Below are positions 27,811 to 37,804 of a DNA stretch of 64,000 nt, one piece after another. The first letter of the stretch is position 1. Every line of letters begins with the position of its first letter. This DNA comes from Desulfovibrio sp. UCD-KL4C (lineage in GTDB: Bacteria; Desulfobacterota; Desulfovibrionia; Desulfovibrionales; Desulfovibrionaceae). The notes under the pieces are model-generated. The model was not told where the DNA came from, made no database searches, and worked only from the letters and a program-made list of their open reading frames with translations. Location of the stretch: contig NZ_VCNC01000001.1 of assembly GCF_006210265.1 (NCBI RefSeq), positions 506,843 through 570,842 of the forward strand, read 5' to 3'. The translations under genes and the position numbers were made by a program.

Positions 27811-29547
27811 GTGGCTAGTAAGTCTACATATGAGTTCTATCAAGAAGACCTATCTAAAATACCCCCTTTAAGGGCGATTGCTGAGACTCTCGTTAACGAT
27901 AAAAGAGTAAGAAAAGTAAACGCTGCGGAAGCATATGCATTAGCTAAAACGCAGTGGGATGTAATGGATACTGATCAGGAGATTTATCCAGAGGCAGCCA
28001 AACGGTTAGGTTTACCGAAAGGCGCTACGGTTTTAAATAATTGCCAAGGCAAGATTGTCGGCCGCACAGGGCAGGCGCGCAGGTTTTACAGTAAACTGAA
28101 TGGACCTGATCAGCGTAAAGTGCTTGGCGACCTCAGAGAAGCTATTTCTGACATGCAGAAGCGCCCCTTGATCAAGGCTGAAGCCATAATCGGTCTCGAT
28201 AAAGATCTCATGATTAGAGCCACCATTGTAGGCGGAGAGGATGATGCCGCGAATATTTTCAATTGGCTGGTAAACTTTACGCCTTACGAAGAACTTGCAG
28301 CAGAATACGAAAAAAGTGCTAAGCTTCCTATTCAGGATATTATCATCATCGGAGATAATGTCTGGAGAAATGAAGATCCTTTTTATCATAATCAGGGTTT
28401 TCCGCAGCTCGCACTTGTCGATGAAGATTCTAATGTTATCTATAATTTTGGAATGCGTTACTTTGGTGAACGGAAGAAAGGGACTTTGACTCTTGCATGG
28501 ACCTCTGGCATTCGTGTTGGAATGGCGGCGTGTCATGGCGGAATTAAGGAACTTGATTTCTCCAATTGCACAGATGAGAATGCAAAGCAGATAGGCCAAC
28601 GCTCAATCGCTTTCTTTGGACTTTCCGGCACCGGAAAATCTTCTCATACCAATTCGCATGATAATGGCGGAACTCTTCCTGAAGGGTTTACAAAGAAAGT
28701 TCTGCACGATGATGCTTTTCAGATAGATATTAAGAATCGTGTCTGCCGTGCGTGGGAACCTACACTGTTTGATAAGACAGATTCAAGACCTCTTGGGCAT
28801 CCTGATTGGAAATACATGGTTTCAGTTATGAACCATGCAACACTAAATGTTGATGGAAAAATTCTGCCTCTTGGACAGGATTTGCGTAATCCAAACGGAA
28901 GAGCCTTAATTGACCGTGACGTTTTGGGTAAATATGTCAATAGCTGTAAGTTCCCTGAAGTTTTGTGTTGGCTCATGAAAGATACATGTCTGCCACCGAT
29001 TATCAGGTTCACTGATACATATCTAGCTGTCGCGATGGGCGCAGCACTGATGACAAAGCGCAATCTTGCTGAAAATGTTTCAGAAGAAGAGCTTAAGAAG
29101 CTGGTGTTTGTTCCTTATGCCAATCCGTTCAGAGTATATGAACTCTGGAAAGATGTTGATGCATTTGCGAATGTGTTTGAAAATGGCGCAACCGGATACA
29201 GTTTTAACTCAGTCGGATTCTGGAAGTCTTCTGACGTTAATCTCCATGCTATCCCTCTGCAGACTTCACTTACTTTGCAGTCTTTGATCCTGCTGGATAA
29301 GCTGGAATGGGAAGACTGGTCTCTACTGCCAGGTGCGCAATTTCCTAAACGCAATTGTATAGAGAAGATTCTTCCGGGATTTTACGATACTTACAATCCG
29401 CAGAATACAGAGAATCAGGGTGAGTATATTCAGACTCTTAAAGATAGGTTTGCTCAGCGCAGGCATTTTCTTGAGGATACAAAAGACCTAAATTGCAAGC
29501 CTGAAATATTAGCAAAGCTTACTAAGGTTCTTAGAGTAAAAGAATAA
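27811..29547 (+). CDS. pckA: Phosphoenolpyruvate carboxykinase, divergent ATP-type
   Basis: 578 residues. Reversible oxaloacetate + nucleotide to PEP + CO2. The P-loop FFGLSGTGKSS is the PEPCK kinase-1a motif and LHDDAFQID stands at kinase-2, where classical enzymes have IGDDEH. The N-terminal half has GPDQRKVLGDLREA and GMAACHGGIKE. It is longer than usual 530-residue ATP enzymes, so it is a divergent subgroup. GGAGG lies before a GTG start. Next to the oxaloacetate decarboxylase it forms an oxaloacetate node feeding gluconeogenesis. Nucleotide specificity is inferred from the P-loop form. Confidence 0.8.
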   Translation: MASKSTYEFYQEDLSKIPPLRAIAETLVNDKRVRKVNAAEAYALAKTQWDVMDTDQEIYPEAAKRLGLPKGATVLNNCQGKIVGRTGQARRFYSKLNGPDQRKVLGDLREAISDMQKRPLIKAEAIIGLDKDLMIRATIVGGEDDAANIFNWLVNFTPYEELAAEYEKSAKLPIQDIIIIGDNVWRNEDPFYHNQGFPQLALVDEDSNVIYNFGMRYFGERKKGTLTLAWTSGIRVGMAACHGGIKELDFSNCTDENAKQIGQRSIAFFGLSGTGKSSHTNSHDNGGTLPEGFTKKVLHDDAFQIDIKNRVCRAWEPTLFDKTDSRPLGHPDWKYMVSVMNHATLNVDGKILPLGQDLRNPNGRALIDRDVLGKYVNSCKFPEVLCWLMKDTCLPPIIRFTDTYLAVAMGAALMTKRNLAENVSEEELKKLVFVPYANPFRVYELWKDVDAFANVFENGATGYSFNSVGFWKSSDVNLHAIPLQTSLTLQSLILLDKLEWEDWSLLPGAQFPKRNCIEKILPGFYDTYNPQNTENQGEYIQTLKDRFAQRRHFLEDTKDLNCKPEILAKLTKVLRVKE

Positions 29548-29578
29548 GATTCTGTTTAAAATAGCAGAACAATTACAG

Positions 29579-29616
29579 AAAAAGTCCCGATAAAGATTTC
29601 TTTATCGGGACTTTTT
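29579..29616. terminator. Bidirectional terminator between pckA and the chemoreceptor
   Basis: AAAAAGTCCCGATAAAG (29579-29595) pairs perfectly with CTTTATCGGGACTTTTT (29600-29616); both strands end in T runs. Confidence 0.92.
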
Positions 29617-29652
29617 CTTAGTCTGGTTGTGCAGTTTATTTCTATTGTCAGT

Positions 29653-31605
29653 TTAAAACCGCTGAAAGTCTGAATCAGAGTCGAGTTCAGTTTCCATGTC
29701 TAAAGAAAGACCTGATGTTGTTGATTTAACAGGTTTGATAATATTTTTCACTGGCGTTGATTGATTGCTATGATTTTTACCGGAAGTAATTTTTTTCGGT
29801 CTGGTGTAAGCAACTTTTTCATTCTCTGAAAGGTGAAAGAAACTAATTGCATTTGTCAAATTCTCAGCTTGTATTTGGAGTTCAGCTGATGAAGCGCTGA
29901 CTTCTTCAGATGTTGAAGCACTGTTTTGAACAGCTATGTCGAATTGTTGAAGAGCACTGTTAATTTGTTCCGCTCCGGAATTTTGTTCTGCGCTGGAAGC
30001 AGTAATTTCTTGAACTAGCTCAGCTGTTTTTTGAATGTTAGGCACAATCTCGTTAAGCATGCCACCTGCTGTTTCTGCGATCTCTACACTAGTGGTGGAA
30101 AGTTCGCTGATTTCTGCTGCAGCAACTCCACTTCTCTCTGCTAGTTTGCGAACTTCAGCGGCAACTACCGCAAACCCTTTACCATGTTCACCGGCTCGTG
30201 CCGCTTCGATGGCTGCATTAAGTGCTAGTAGATTAGTTTGCCGCGCAATTTCTTCAACTACTGAAATTCTGGCTGCAATCTTATGCATGGCTTCAACGGT
30301 CTGAACAACCGCTGTGCCGCTTTTTTCTGCTTCAAGTGCAGCCTTACGGGACATAGTGTCAGTTTCATTTGCATTTTCAGCGTTATGAGCAATTCCAGCC
30401 ACCATTTCTTCCATTGACGCAGAAATTTCTTCCATCGAAGAAGCTTGCTCCGCAGCTCCCTGAGACATGATTTGTGATGTGGAGCTTAGTTCATTGCTGC
30501 CGGATTCGACGAATGAGGAAGCCTGTTGAACTTCACGTACAACACCTGAAATACGGCTTACCATTTCGTTTGTAGCTGACGAAAGTTCAGCTATTTCATC
30601 ATGTCCTTTTACTTCAGCATGAACAGAAAGGTTGCCTTTGGCGATTTTTTTAAAAATTTCAAGAAGGTTAGAAATAGGATATATAATAATTTTTCCAGTC
30701 AGCAAAATAATGATTAAGGATAATATTACTATCGAACCAATTCCCAGCCATAAAAGAGTCCATGCCATACGTGTGCTTTCTTTAAAAATATCGTTATGAG
30801 TGACTGTTGATATAATATACCATCCAGTTTTTGCATCTTTCTGCCAACTCATACGTTTGTCAATTCCGTCGTAGCTGTAGTCAATAGAACCAGAAGGGCT
30901 AGCTAAAATCTTCTTGCCCCAAGTGTAATCTTGGAGCTTGGATTTAAATATCAAACTTTTTTGGGGATGGCTGATTATAAAACCTTCAGAGTCAGCCATG
31001 AACAAGTATCCTTCATCTCCGATTCTGCTATTTTTTAAGAATTTTTCTGTATAATCAGAAATTTTAGGGGTAATACCGAGGATACCTATTAGTTTTCCAG
31101 ATCGCATAATTGGAAAAGTTTGCAGGTAAACTGCATTTCCATTTTTACTTTCATAGGCCATTCCCATATATTTTTGATTTTGCTTTGCTTTTTCAAGGTT
31201 TATGCGTCCACTTGGAGTCGAAGATATATTAGAATCTTTTGCAGTTTCTTGTTTTCCTTCTGCCTGAATTGTTCCGTCAGGCGTCATAAGAAAGATGTTG
31301 TCGTATGTGTTTGATTTTTTTAAATATTCGCTAAGGGTAATCTTAACCTCATCATAGTTATCAGTAGTTAAAGCTTCATCGATTTCAGGAAAAGTCGGTA
31401 ATATTTCCCCATCTCTAATTATTGAGCTATGCCAGAAGTCTAGATAAGATGCAGCCTTTTCTCGTGTGTTAATCATTGCAGCTGTAAGTTCTTTTTCAAG
31501 ACTTCCTGACCCGGAAGAGTAAGCAACCCATGATAAGATGCCGATTGTAATTGCTACCATAGGGATAATTGAAAAAACAAATTTTGCCTTTAAATTAAGT
31601 TTCAT
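29653..31605 (-). CDS. Methyl-accepting chemotaxis protein with Cache domain
   Basis: 650-residue membrane receptor. N-terminal helix at about 8-30, a periplasmic dCache-like sensor ([48 protein letters not shown]), a second helix around residue 285, HAMP ([22 protein letters not shown]), and the cytoplasmic signalling bundle with hairpin tip [20 protein letters not shown]. After a basic and then acidic linker it ends in DFQRF, matching the xZxxZ aromatic pentapeptide that tethers CheR or CheB. Ligand unknown; dCache sensors usually bind small organic ligands. Monocistronic. Confidence 0.92.
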   Translation of the reverse strand: MKLNLKAKFVFSIIPMVAITIGILSWVAYSSGSGSLEKELTAAMINTREKAASYLDFWHSSIIRDGEILPTFPEIDEALTTDNYDEVKITLSEYLKKSNTYDNIFLMTPDGTIQAEGKQETAKDSNISSTPSGRINLEKAKQNQKYMGMAYESKNGNAVYLQTFPIMRSGKLIGILGITPKISDYTEKFLKNSRIGDEGYLFMADSEGFIISHPQKSLIFKSKLQDYTWGKKILASPSGSIDYSYDGIDKRMSWQKDAKTGWYIISTVTHNDIFKESTRMAWTLLWLGIGSIVILSLIIILLTGKIIIYPISNLLEIFKKIAKGNLSVHAEVKGHDEIAELSSATNEMVSRISGVVREVQQASSFVESGSNELSSTSQIMSQGAAEQASSMEEISASMEEMVAGIAHNAENANETDTMSRKAALEAEKSGTAVVQTVEAMHKIAARISVVEEIARQTNLLALNAAIEAARAGEHGKGFAVVAAEVRKLAERSGVAAAEISELSTTSVEIAETAGGMLNEIVPNIQKTAELVQEITASSAEQNSGAEQINSALQQFDIAVQNSASTSEEVSASSAELQIQAENLTNAISFFHLSENEKVAYTRPKKITSGKNHSNQSTPVKNIIKPVKSTTSGLSLDMETELDSDSDFQRF

Positions 31606-31837
31606 GCTCTAAATTCCTTATGGATTATGGGGTGAGTTGTAAAATTGTATAGAAAGCTGCACTAAATTTTAAAGATGTATGCAACTATTCTCTATCCTAA
31701 AATTATACATACCTTAATTTATATATGTTTTTTGCAACTGATAAACAAATTAAATTTGAATTATTTACTTTATTATTGCCTTATAATAGTTTTAATATTG
31801 ATTGATGTTAAATAAATTGAGTTGTACTCAAATAAAA

Positions 31838-32833
31838 TTAATTTTTGGAAGATATAAGATATTTTTGCTTAAGCTCAGGATCTGAAACAGCCTCAGCCCA
31901 ATGTAGGTAGATAGTTTTCATAAAATTTTTGCGAATTAATGGCGCCGCTTCAAGGCGGGCAGCTATAGCGACATCAACATCCATACTTAAAATTGTATCT
32001 TGAAGAGTTTCAGCTCTATTGATTATTCGATGTGATGATTCAATGAGCGCATTTCCTTGTGTTGCAATTTTTTCGCGCAACTCTTTGTTGGCAAGTAGTA
32101 TTTCAAGTTTTCTTACAAGGTCTGCAACATTATTAGCTTTGTATGTAGTAAGATGGACACCGTCTGAAAATATATCTGATAAACCATGATCGATATGCGG
32201 AGTCAGTAAACATGAACCGCATGCCAGTGCTTCAAAAACTCTGAAATTTAAATCCCCGCGTTCAGCAATATTCAGTACGACTTTAGCCTTTGGAAATAGT
32301 TTTCTATATTCACCTTGAGTAATGTGTAGTCCGGGAACATGCTTCGCCACTTCATCAAGAAACTTCATCCGTTCAGGAGTCAAATCCGGGTCTACTTTAC
32401 CAACAAAAAGCAGATCCCATTCTTTTTTCATGGCAAGCGGAACATCGTTATCCATAACAACGGGTGGAAACCATAAAAGTTTGGAATGAGGAAGTCGGTG
32501 AGCAAATCTTTCTAAATGATCTTTAAGACTGACAAGGCAGATGTCGAACCCTTGTGCGTAAAGCGGATACCAGCTGTGGATGTGTGTATCAATGCAATAG
32601 AAAACAGTCAGGCATGGAAAATTTTCCACTCCGGCCAGTGGTGGAGCGATACTCCGATCAGCATAAACCACCATATCCGGGATGGATTCTGTCTTTTCGA
32701 CTATTTCATCCCATGTAAAAACTTGTTGTCCGCGAATTGGAATATGAATTGTTTTATATCCAAGTTTATCCATTCCTGTACGGAAAAAAGTATTGCCGAT
32801 CCATGCTATCTTTTTGATGTTTGTTTTCTTCAC
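31838..32833 (-). CDS. CgeB-like glycosyltransferase
   Basis: 331 residues, GT-B type. KIAWIGNTFFRTG starts the first Rossmann half. DLLFVGKVDPDLTPER and the C-terminal FRVFEALACGSCLLTPH...LSDIF are the landmarks of the PF13524 (CgeB/spore maturation-like) group. Such proteins occur in the genomes of sulfate reducers and may modify flagella, cell surface or lipids; the acceptor is unknown. A second, only distantly similar member lies at 59475. The 232-base gap upstream of the receptor gene and downstream of this one shows no gene. Confidence 0.8.
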   Translation of the reverse strand: MKKTNIKKIAWIGNTFFRTGMDKLGYKTIHIPIRGQQVFTWDEIVEKTESIPDMVVYADRSIAPPLAGVENFPCLTVFYCIDTHIHSWYPLYAQGFDICLVSLKDHLERFAHRLPHSKLLWFPPVVMDNDVPLAMKKEWDLLFVGKVDPDLTPERMKFLDEVAKHVPGLHITQGEYRKLFPKAKVVLNIAERGDLNFRVFEALACGSCLLTPHIDHGLSDIFSDGVHLTTYKANNVADLVRKLEILLANKELREKIATQGNALIESSHRIINRAETLQDTILSMDVDVAIAARLEAAPLIRKNFMKTIYLHWAEAVSDPELKQKYLISSKN

Positions 32834-32941
32834 AGGTAAAAAGATAGCAAATTATTTAAATGTGATAAAGCATGCATTTAAAGATTGCGCAGCTGAGGGG
32901 GGATTGTAGATGTGCTTGTGTGTCGACAGTTGCTTCTTAAG

Positions 32942-33295
32942 TTATTTGCTGAGCATTTGGTGAATAGTTTCATCATCAATATCAAGTGCAGGAGTAAAGC
33001 GCAGTCCTGCAATAGAGTTTTCTTTCCAAACCGCAACGGCCTTTTGACTGCTTAAGAACCCTATGCTGTCATTGAAAATGCAGCCACGGATAAAAACTTT
33101 AGAATTAAGTTTCAACTTATCGAAGTCTTCTTCTGAATTAAGTTTTACTTTCATCCCGCGTGGAGAAATATTTATAATAGTGATGTCCAGATCACTGTCG
33201 CACGAGGACACGGCTATGTCACATTGTTTAAAAAAAACATTAATCTTTTCTAGGTCGACTCTATTTGATTCACGTCTGTCATGTAATTCGTTCAT
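32942..33295 (-). CDS. PilZ-domain c-di-GMP receptor protein
   Basis: 117 residues, single domain. Contains RRESNR near the N-terminus (the RxxxR element) and INISPRGMKVKL, matching the NxSxxG element; together these bind c-di-GMP. FRKxxAG-like GLRFTP near the end is usual for the family. Acts as a soluble effector; target unknown. The diguanylate cyclase at 9093 is a possible source of its ligand in the same genome. Confidence 0.85.
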   Translation of the reverse strand: MNELHDRRESNRVDLEKINVFFKQCDIAVSSCDSDLDITIINISPRGMKVKLNSEEDFDKLKLNSKVFIRGCIFNDSIGFLSSQKAVAVWKENSIAGLRFTPALDIDDETIHQMLSK

Positions 33296-33502
33296 TTTAA
33301 TTCTCTTGGGTTCAAAAAATATATATAAGCTTTGATCAAAGTGTATTATTAAAAAAATCGTAGGGAAATGCTATTTCAATCCTTGGCTAAACTCGATAAA
33401 GTAGTTAAGTAATTACAATGTAGCTAAAATTGAATGAGTATATAAAGTAGCTAGTTTGAGATTGCAAGGTTACCTAAAATTTATTTCTTCTAGGAGTTCG
33501 GG

Positions 33503-34075
33503 GTGCAGAAGTTATTTACTGTTTTTATTCTGATCGGTTTGATGCTTTCAGGTTGTGTCTACGTCGACATGAATGTCGTTAATAAGGCTGAACCGGGCTT
33601 AGATATGAGTTCAGTTCATACTTTTGCTTACAAAAAATCTAATGATTCAAGAAGTGATCTTGAGGCTATTTTGCTTCAAACTGCAAGAGCAGAATTGGAA
33701 GCAAAAGGCTTTGTTTATGATGTTATTTCTCCTGATTTTCTTGTGGTTATCAACTTCGGTTCCAAGTCTGTGGTTGAAAGAGGCGTTTCATATAAACGTG
33801 ATTCGTATAATTACAATTACCTGAGCAGGTCATACAGCGATGTTGGTGTTGTTAAAACGGGTGATGCAGATAAAAATGATAATACCGTGAAAATATATAT
33901 GGTTACTCCGGAAAATAAAGGAATGAAAACTTTTTTGTGGCGTGGCAGTGCTACCAGTCAGAATCAGGAAGGTGTGGATGTCTTCGGTAAATGTCTAGTA
34001 AAAGGGGCATTGCTGAAATTTCCAGCTTCGGATGCATCCTTTCGCGAAAAAGTTCGGTTTGGAACATGTGAATAG
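33503..34075 (+). CDS. DUF4136-type lipoprotein
   Basis: 190 residues from a GTG start with AGGAG upstream. The signal ends in lipobox LMLSGC, so the mature protein is lipid anchored at Cys18. The rest has the DUF4136-like order: an early HTFAY, a LLQTARAELEAKGF helix, DFLVVINF and a late LWRGSAT. Function of the family is unknown; usually outer-membrane or periplasmic. Monocistronic with terminator. Confidence 0.7.
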   Translation: MQKLFTVFILIGLMLSGCVYVDMNVVNKAEPGLDMSSVHTFAYKKSNDSRSDLEAILLQTARAELEAKGFVYDVISPDFLVVINFGSKSVVERGVSYKRDSYNYNYLSRSYSDVGVVKTGDADKNDNTVKIYMVTPENKGMKTFLWRGSATSQNQEGVDVFGKCLVKGALLKFPASDASFREKVRFGTCE

Positions 34076-34103
34076 AGTTTAATTTTATTTCATAGTCGGT
34101 TCT

Positions 34104-34141
34104 AATCCCTTCAAAAGTATACTTTTGAAGGGATTTTTTTG
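34104..34141 (+). terminator. Terminator after the lipoprotein gene
   Basis: AATCCCTTCAAAAGTAT pairs with ATACTTTTGAAGGGATT, a near-perfect palindrome followed by seven T. Confidence 0.9.
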
Positions 34142-34221
34142 TTTTTTGGATACCTATTAATTAGCCTTAACAAATAAAATGTAAATCAGGCTTGACTTAA
34201 GTGGAAAGAATAGGCATTTTT

Positions 34222-34259
34222 TATTTCACTATATAAAAGTATGTTTATATAGTGAAATA
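34222..34259. repeat. 16-bp perfect inverted repeat upstream of the B12 riboswitch
   Basis: TATTTCACTATATAAA (34222-34237) and TTTATATAGTGAAATA (34244-34259) are exact complements with a 6-base loop. A TTGACT lies about 25 bases upstream (34192-34197). Located exactly between the promoter region and the aptamer, it is a candidate operator for a dimeric regulator or a 5'-end RNA stem. Confidence 0.7.
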
Positions 34260-34261
34260 TT

Positions 34262-34440
34262 GATGTTGATACTGCAGGAAACGGAAGGTGGTGAAATTCC
34301 TCCGCAGACGCGCTGCTGTAACCGGAAAAAGTAGTAAGAGTAATTGTCATGTGGTGTCCAGTCCACTGGGAAACCGGGAAGGACTGGGCTCTGTGCGTCA
34401 TAAAGATCCGGAAGCCAGAAGACGTCCTGTAGAAACGCAT
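34262..34440 (+). promoter_or_regulatory. Cobalamin (B12) riboswitch controlling metE
   Basis: Core landmarks are present in order: GGAAGGTGGTGAAATTCC, CGCGCTGCTGTAACC, the CCACTGGGAAACCGGGAAG arm and the B12 box AGCCAGAAGACGTCC (34413-34427). The closing stem is CTGCAGGA (34272-34279) with TCCTGTAG (34425-34432). Downstream at 34470-34487 GAGAAGA/TCTTCTC and then a GCTATAAGGC hairpin near the ribosome site provide an expression platform, more like translational than terminator control since no T run follows. Expected effect: adenosyl- or other cobalamin represses metE. Confidence 0.93.
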
Positions 34441-34526
34441 ACTGAACCTCGCGAAAAGGGTTTATAAACGAGAAGAGTTTTCTTCTCTCCGCTATAAGGC
34501 GGGCACCATTAAATAGGAGATGAAAA

Positions 34527-36803
34527 ATGCTGACGCACACTTTAGGCTATCCCAGAATGGGAAGTAACAGGGAACTTAAAAAGAAACTTGAATTATATTG
34601 GAAGGGGGATGTGCTGGAAGATGATCTTGCTTCCACAGCCCGCTCACTCAGAAAACTACATTGGGAGAATCAGTCTCAGGCAGGTGTGGATCTTATCCCT
34701 GTAGGAGATTTTTCATATTACGATCATATGCTTGATAATGCTGTCAGGTTCGGTGCTATTCCTGAAAGGTATGGCGTTACTGACGAAAAAGCAGACCTCA
34801 GTAATTATTTTGTTATGGCACGTGGAGAAACGGGTGAAAATGGAACTCCTGCTATGGAAATGACAAAATGGTTTGATACGAATTATCACTATATCGTTCC
34901 AGAGTTCATTGAGGGGCAGAATTTTTATGTCGCTGATGAATCGCTTTTAAAACAGGTTAAAGAAGCAGCTTCGATGGGTTACAATGTTAAAGCCGTTTTA
35001 CCCGGTCCGCTTACTTTTTTGCTTCTTGGAAAATGCTCTGGAGAAGAGTTCGATAGGTTAACGCTGCTTGAAAAGTTAATTCCTGCATACTGCGACCTGA
35101 TCGAACGCCTAGCCGGCTCTTGTTCATGGATTCAATTTGATGAACCAGTGCTTTCACTTGATTTAGATAAAGATGTTTTAAAGCTGTTTGCTCCAGTATA
35201 CAGAACTTTTAAAGAAGCAGCTTCAGATACCAAAATTATGGTAGCAACATATTTTGGAGGGCTTGGCGAGAACCTGACAACGGCAGCAAATCTTCCTGTT
35301 GATGCATTACACGTAGATCTTATTCGCGGCGAACAGGATATTGATGATCTATTAGTTAATTTAGATAGCAGGTTATCCCTCTCTATTGGTGTTGTTGACG
35401 GCAGAAATATTTGGCGCACTGATCTTGATAAAAGCATTTCTTTTGCTGAAAAAGTTGTGAAGGTTTTAGGAAGTGAGAGAGTTTTTATTGCCCCTTCATG
35501 CTCACTTTTGCATGTGCCATTTGATCTTGATCTTGAAACTTCTCTTGATTCTGAAATTAAATCATGGATGGCATTCGCCCGTCAGAAGTGCTCTGAAATA
35601 AGAGTTGTCGCCGATGCAGTCAGCGGAGTTGATGTTAAAGACAAGCTGGCGATTAATCGCAAAATTATCGAATCTCGTAAAAGTAGCGCCCGAGTAAATA
35701 ATCCAGAAGTATCAAAGAGAATTGAAGATTTAAAAGATGCAGATTTTAAGCGATCTTCGATTTATAATATACGTGCCGAAATTCAGCGAAATGATCTCGG
35801 TTTTCCTCTTTTACCTACAACAACGATCGGTTCATTTCCTCAAACAATTGAGGTTCGTTCTAATAGAAGAAAATTTAAAGCCGGACAGATTAGTACAGAT
35901 GAGTATGAAAAATTTATGCATGAATACATAGCAGATTGTATTCGTCGTCAAAATGATATCGGACTTGATCTTTTTGTTCACGGTGAACCTGAACGTAATG
36001 ATATGGTGGAATATTTTGGTGAACACTTCGAAGGATATTGTTTTACTTCAAATGGGTGGGTTCAGAGTTATGGATCAAGATGTGTAAAACCACCTATAAT
36101 TTTTGGTGATGTCTCGCGTCCTGAAGCTATTACCGTTGACTGGATTAATTATGCACGAACTATTTCTCCAAAAGAAGTTAAAGGGATGTTGACCGGTCCG
36201 GTAACTATTCTTTGCTGGAGTTTTGTCCGTGATGATCAGCCGCGCAGCGAAACCTGCAGGCAGATTGCCCTTTCGGTTCGCGACGAAGTTGCAGATCTGG
36301 AAAAAAGCGGAGTTAAAGTTATTCAAATTGATGAACCGGCTCTACGTGAAGGCATGCCTCTTCGTAAGGCTGAACAAGCTGAATACCTTAAGTGGGCTCA
36401 GGAGTGTTTCCGGCTGTCCTCTTCGTGCGTGAAAGACGAGACTCAGATTCATACTCATATGTGCTACTGCGAATTTGATGAAATAATCGAAACTATTGCA
36501 GCTCTTGATGCAGACGTAATCAGCATTGAAGCCAGTCGCAGCCGCATGGAACTACTCGGTAGTTTTAAAAACTTCAGTTATCCAAATGAAGTAGGACCTG
36601 GTGTTTATGATATTCATAGTCCCGCGATCCCTGCGGAAGAGGAGATGACTCTACTGCTTGAGAAAGCCTTGGAAGTTATTCCTGCCGAAAAACTTTGGGT
36701 TAATCCTGATTGCGGACTTAAAACTCGCAGGTGGGAGGAAGTTGAGCCTTCGCTAATAAATATGGTTAAGGCTGCTAAAAGAGTACGTCTAAAAATTCAA
36801 TAA
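34527..36803 (+). CDS. metE: Cobalamin-independent methionine synthase
   Basis: 758 residues. Transfers methyl from 5-methyl-tetrahydropteroyl-polyglutamate to homocysteine without B12. The N-terminus LGYPRMGSNRELKK and the TIGSFPQT motif opening the C-terminal barrel are diagnostic. Zinc ligands appear in HMCYCEF and the late NPDCGLKTR. AGGAGA precedes the ATG. It lies behind a cobalamin riboswitch, the usual arrangement where a B12-dependent MetH exists as well. metF follows in the same direction 68 bases on, completing methyl-folate supply. Confidence 0.96.
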   Translation: MLTHTLGYPRMGSNRELKKKLELYWKGDVLEDDLASTARSLRKLHWENQSQAGVDLIPVGDFSYYDHMLDNAVRFGAIPERYGVTDEKADLSNYFVMARGETGENGTPAMEMTKWFDTNYHYIVPEFIEGQNFYVADESLLKQVKEAASMGYNVKAVLPGPLTFLLLGKCSGEEFDRLTLLEKLIPAYCDLIERLAGSCSWIQFDEPVLSLDLDKDVLKLFAPVYRTFKEAASDTKIMVATYFGGLGENLTTAANLPVDALHVDLIRGEQDIDDLLVNLDSRLSLSIGVVDGRNIWRTDLDKSISFAEKVVKVLGSERVFIAPSCSLLHVPFDLDLETSLDSEIKSWMAFARQKCSEIRVVADAVSGVDVKDKLAINRKIIESRKSSARVNNPEVSKRIEDLKDADFKRSSIYNIRAEIQRNDLGFPLLPTTTIGSFPQTIEVRSNRRKFKAGQISTDEYEKFMHEYIADCIRRQNDIGLDLFVHGEPERNDMVEYFGEHFEGYCFTSNGWVQSYGSRCVKPPIIFGDVSRPEAITVDWINYARTISPKEVKGMLTGPVTILCWSFVRDDQPRSETCRQIALSVRDEVADLEKSGVKVIQIDEPALREGMPLRKAEQAEYLKWAQECFRLSSSCVKDETQIHTHMCYCEFDEIIETIAALDADVISIEASRSRMELLGSFKNFSYPNEVGPGVYDIHSPAIPAEEEMTLLLEKALEVIPAEKLWVNPDCGLKTRRWEEVEPSLINMVKAAKRVRLKIQ

Positions 36804-36811
36804 AGTTTAAC

Positions 36812-36848
36812 CTCCCTGAGTCGTTTCTTTAGTATTCGATTCAGGGAG
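36812..36848 (+). repeat. Hairpin between metE and metF
   Basis: CTCCCTGA (36812-36819) pairs with TCAGGGAG (36841-36848) with a 21-base loop and no T run. Likely an intercistronic processing or stability element rather than a terminator. Confidence 0.5.
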
Positions 36849-36871
36849 AAATTATATAAGGATATAATATA

Positions 36872-37750
36872 ATGAATGTAGCAAGCAGCATAAAAGAATC
36901 CGGACAGTTTTTTTCCTTTGAATTTTTTCCTCCTAAAGAAAAAGGTGCATGGGATAACTTTATGGGAAAGGCAGAAAGATTAGCTGCTCTAGAACCTTTA
37001 TTTGCATCGGTTACCTATGGGGCAGGCGGTTCAAGCCATGATAATTCTCTTGCTGTTTGCGAGGCTATTAACAAGGAAATGGGTATTGATATTCTTGCTC
37101 ATCTGACATGTGTGGGGGCAAGTGAAAATTCAATTGATGATTTTGTCGGCCGACTAAGTGAGGTGGGCGTTTCAGATATTCTCGCTCTTGGTGGTGACGG
37201 GCGAAGTGATGATGTGAATGATGAAAGTAGATTTTACCGAGCCGCAGATCTTGTAGAATATGTTGGGAGTAAATTTTCAGATATGGGAATAGCCGTTGCC
37301 GGGTATCCGGGCGGGCATCCTGATTCTCCTACGATCGCGCAGGATATAAGTTATCATTGTGAGAAACTGTCTAAAGGCTCTGACTTTACTATCACTCAGC
37401 TTTTCTTTGATAATAGACAATATTTTGATTACGTGGACAGGGTTGAAGCTTTGGAGTTTAATCAACCGGTAATTCCCGGAGTTTTGCCGATTCAATCCTT
37501 GGGATCACTACGAAGGATTATGTCACTTTGCGGCGCATCAATTCCCGGTGATTTATACTGCGGAGTTGAAAAAGCTTTTAAGGAAGGCGGTGACGAGGCT
37601 GTAATGGAGTTTGGTTTTAATTTTGCGCAGAATCAAATTGTAGGTCTTCTTAAAGGAGGAGCCCCGGGGGTTCATATCTATACTCTTAACCGTGTCGCTA
37701 TGTGTGAAAGGTTAATCGGAAGTTTAAAGTCTGATGGTTATTTTGCTTAA
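36872..37750 (+). CDS. metF: 5,10-Methylenetetrahydrofolate reductase
   Basis: 292 residues; FAD-dependent reduction of methylene-THF to methyl-THF, the substrate of MetE. FFSFEFFPPK at the N-terminus, VTYGAGGSS, LAHLTCVGAS and LALGGDGR (usual LRGD) are family landmarks, and TQLFFDN precedes the C-terminal substrate site. The LRGD-like motif reads ALGGDG, with the Arg missing. Same direction as metE and probably under the same riboswitch. A terminator follows. Confidence 0.94.
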   Translation: MNVASSIKESGQFFSFEFFPPKEKGAWDNFMGKAERLAALEPLFASVTYGAGGSSHDNSLAVCEAINKEMGIDILAHLTCVGASENSIDDFVGRLSEVGVSDILALGGDGRSDDVNDESRFYRAADLVEYVGSKFSDMGIAVAGYPGGHPDSPTIAQDISYHCEKLSKGSDFTITQLFFDNRQYFDYVDRVEALEFNQPVIPGVLPIQSLGSLRRIMSLCGASIPGDLYCGVEKAFKEGGDEAVMEFGFNFAQNQIVGLLKGGAPGVHIYTLNRVAMCERLIGSLKSDGYFA

Positions 37751-37761
37751 GTTTTTTACTG

Positions 37762-37801
37762 TGTCCCCGCTTACTTTTATTAAAAAAGCGGGGACATTTT
37801 T
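37762..37801. terminator. Bidirectional terminator after metF
   Basis: TGTCCCCGCTT (37762-37772) pairs with AAGCGGGGACA (37786-37796), T run on the plus side; A-rich loop side serves the converging minus gene. Confidence 0.9.
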
Positions 37802-37804
37802 ATT

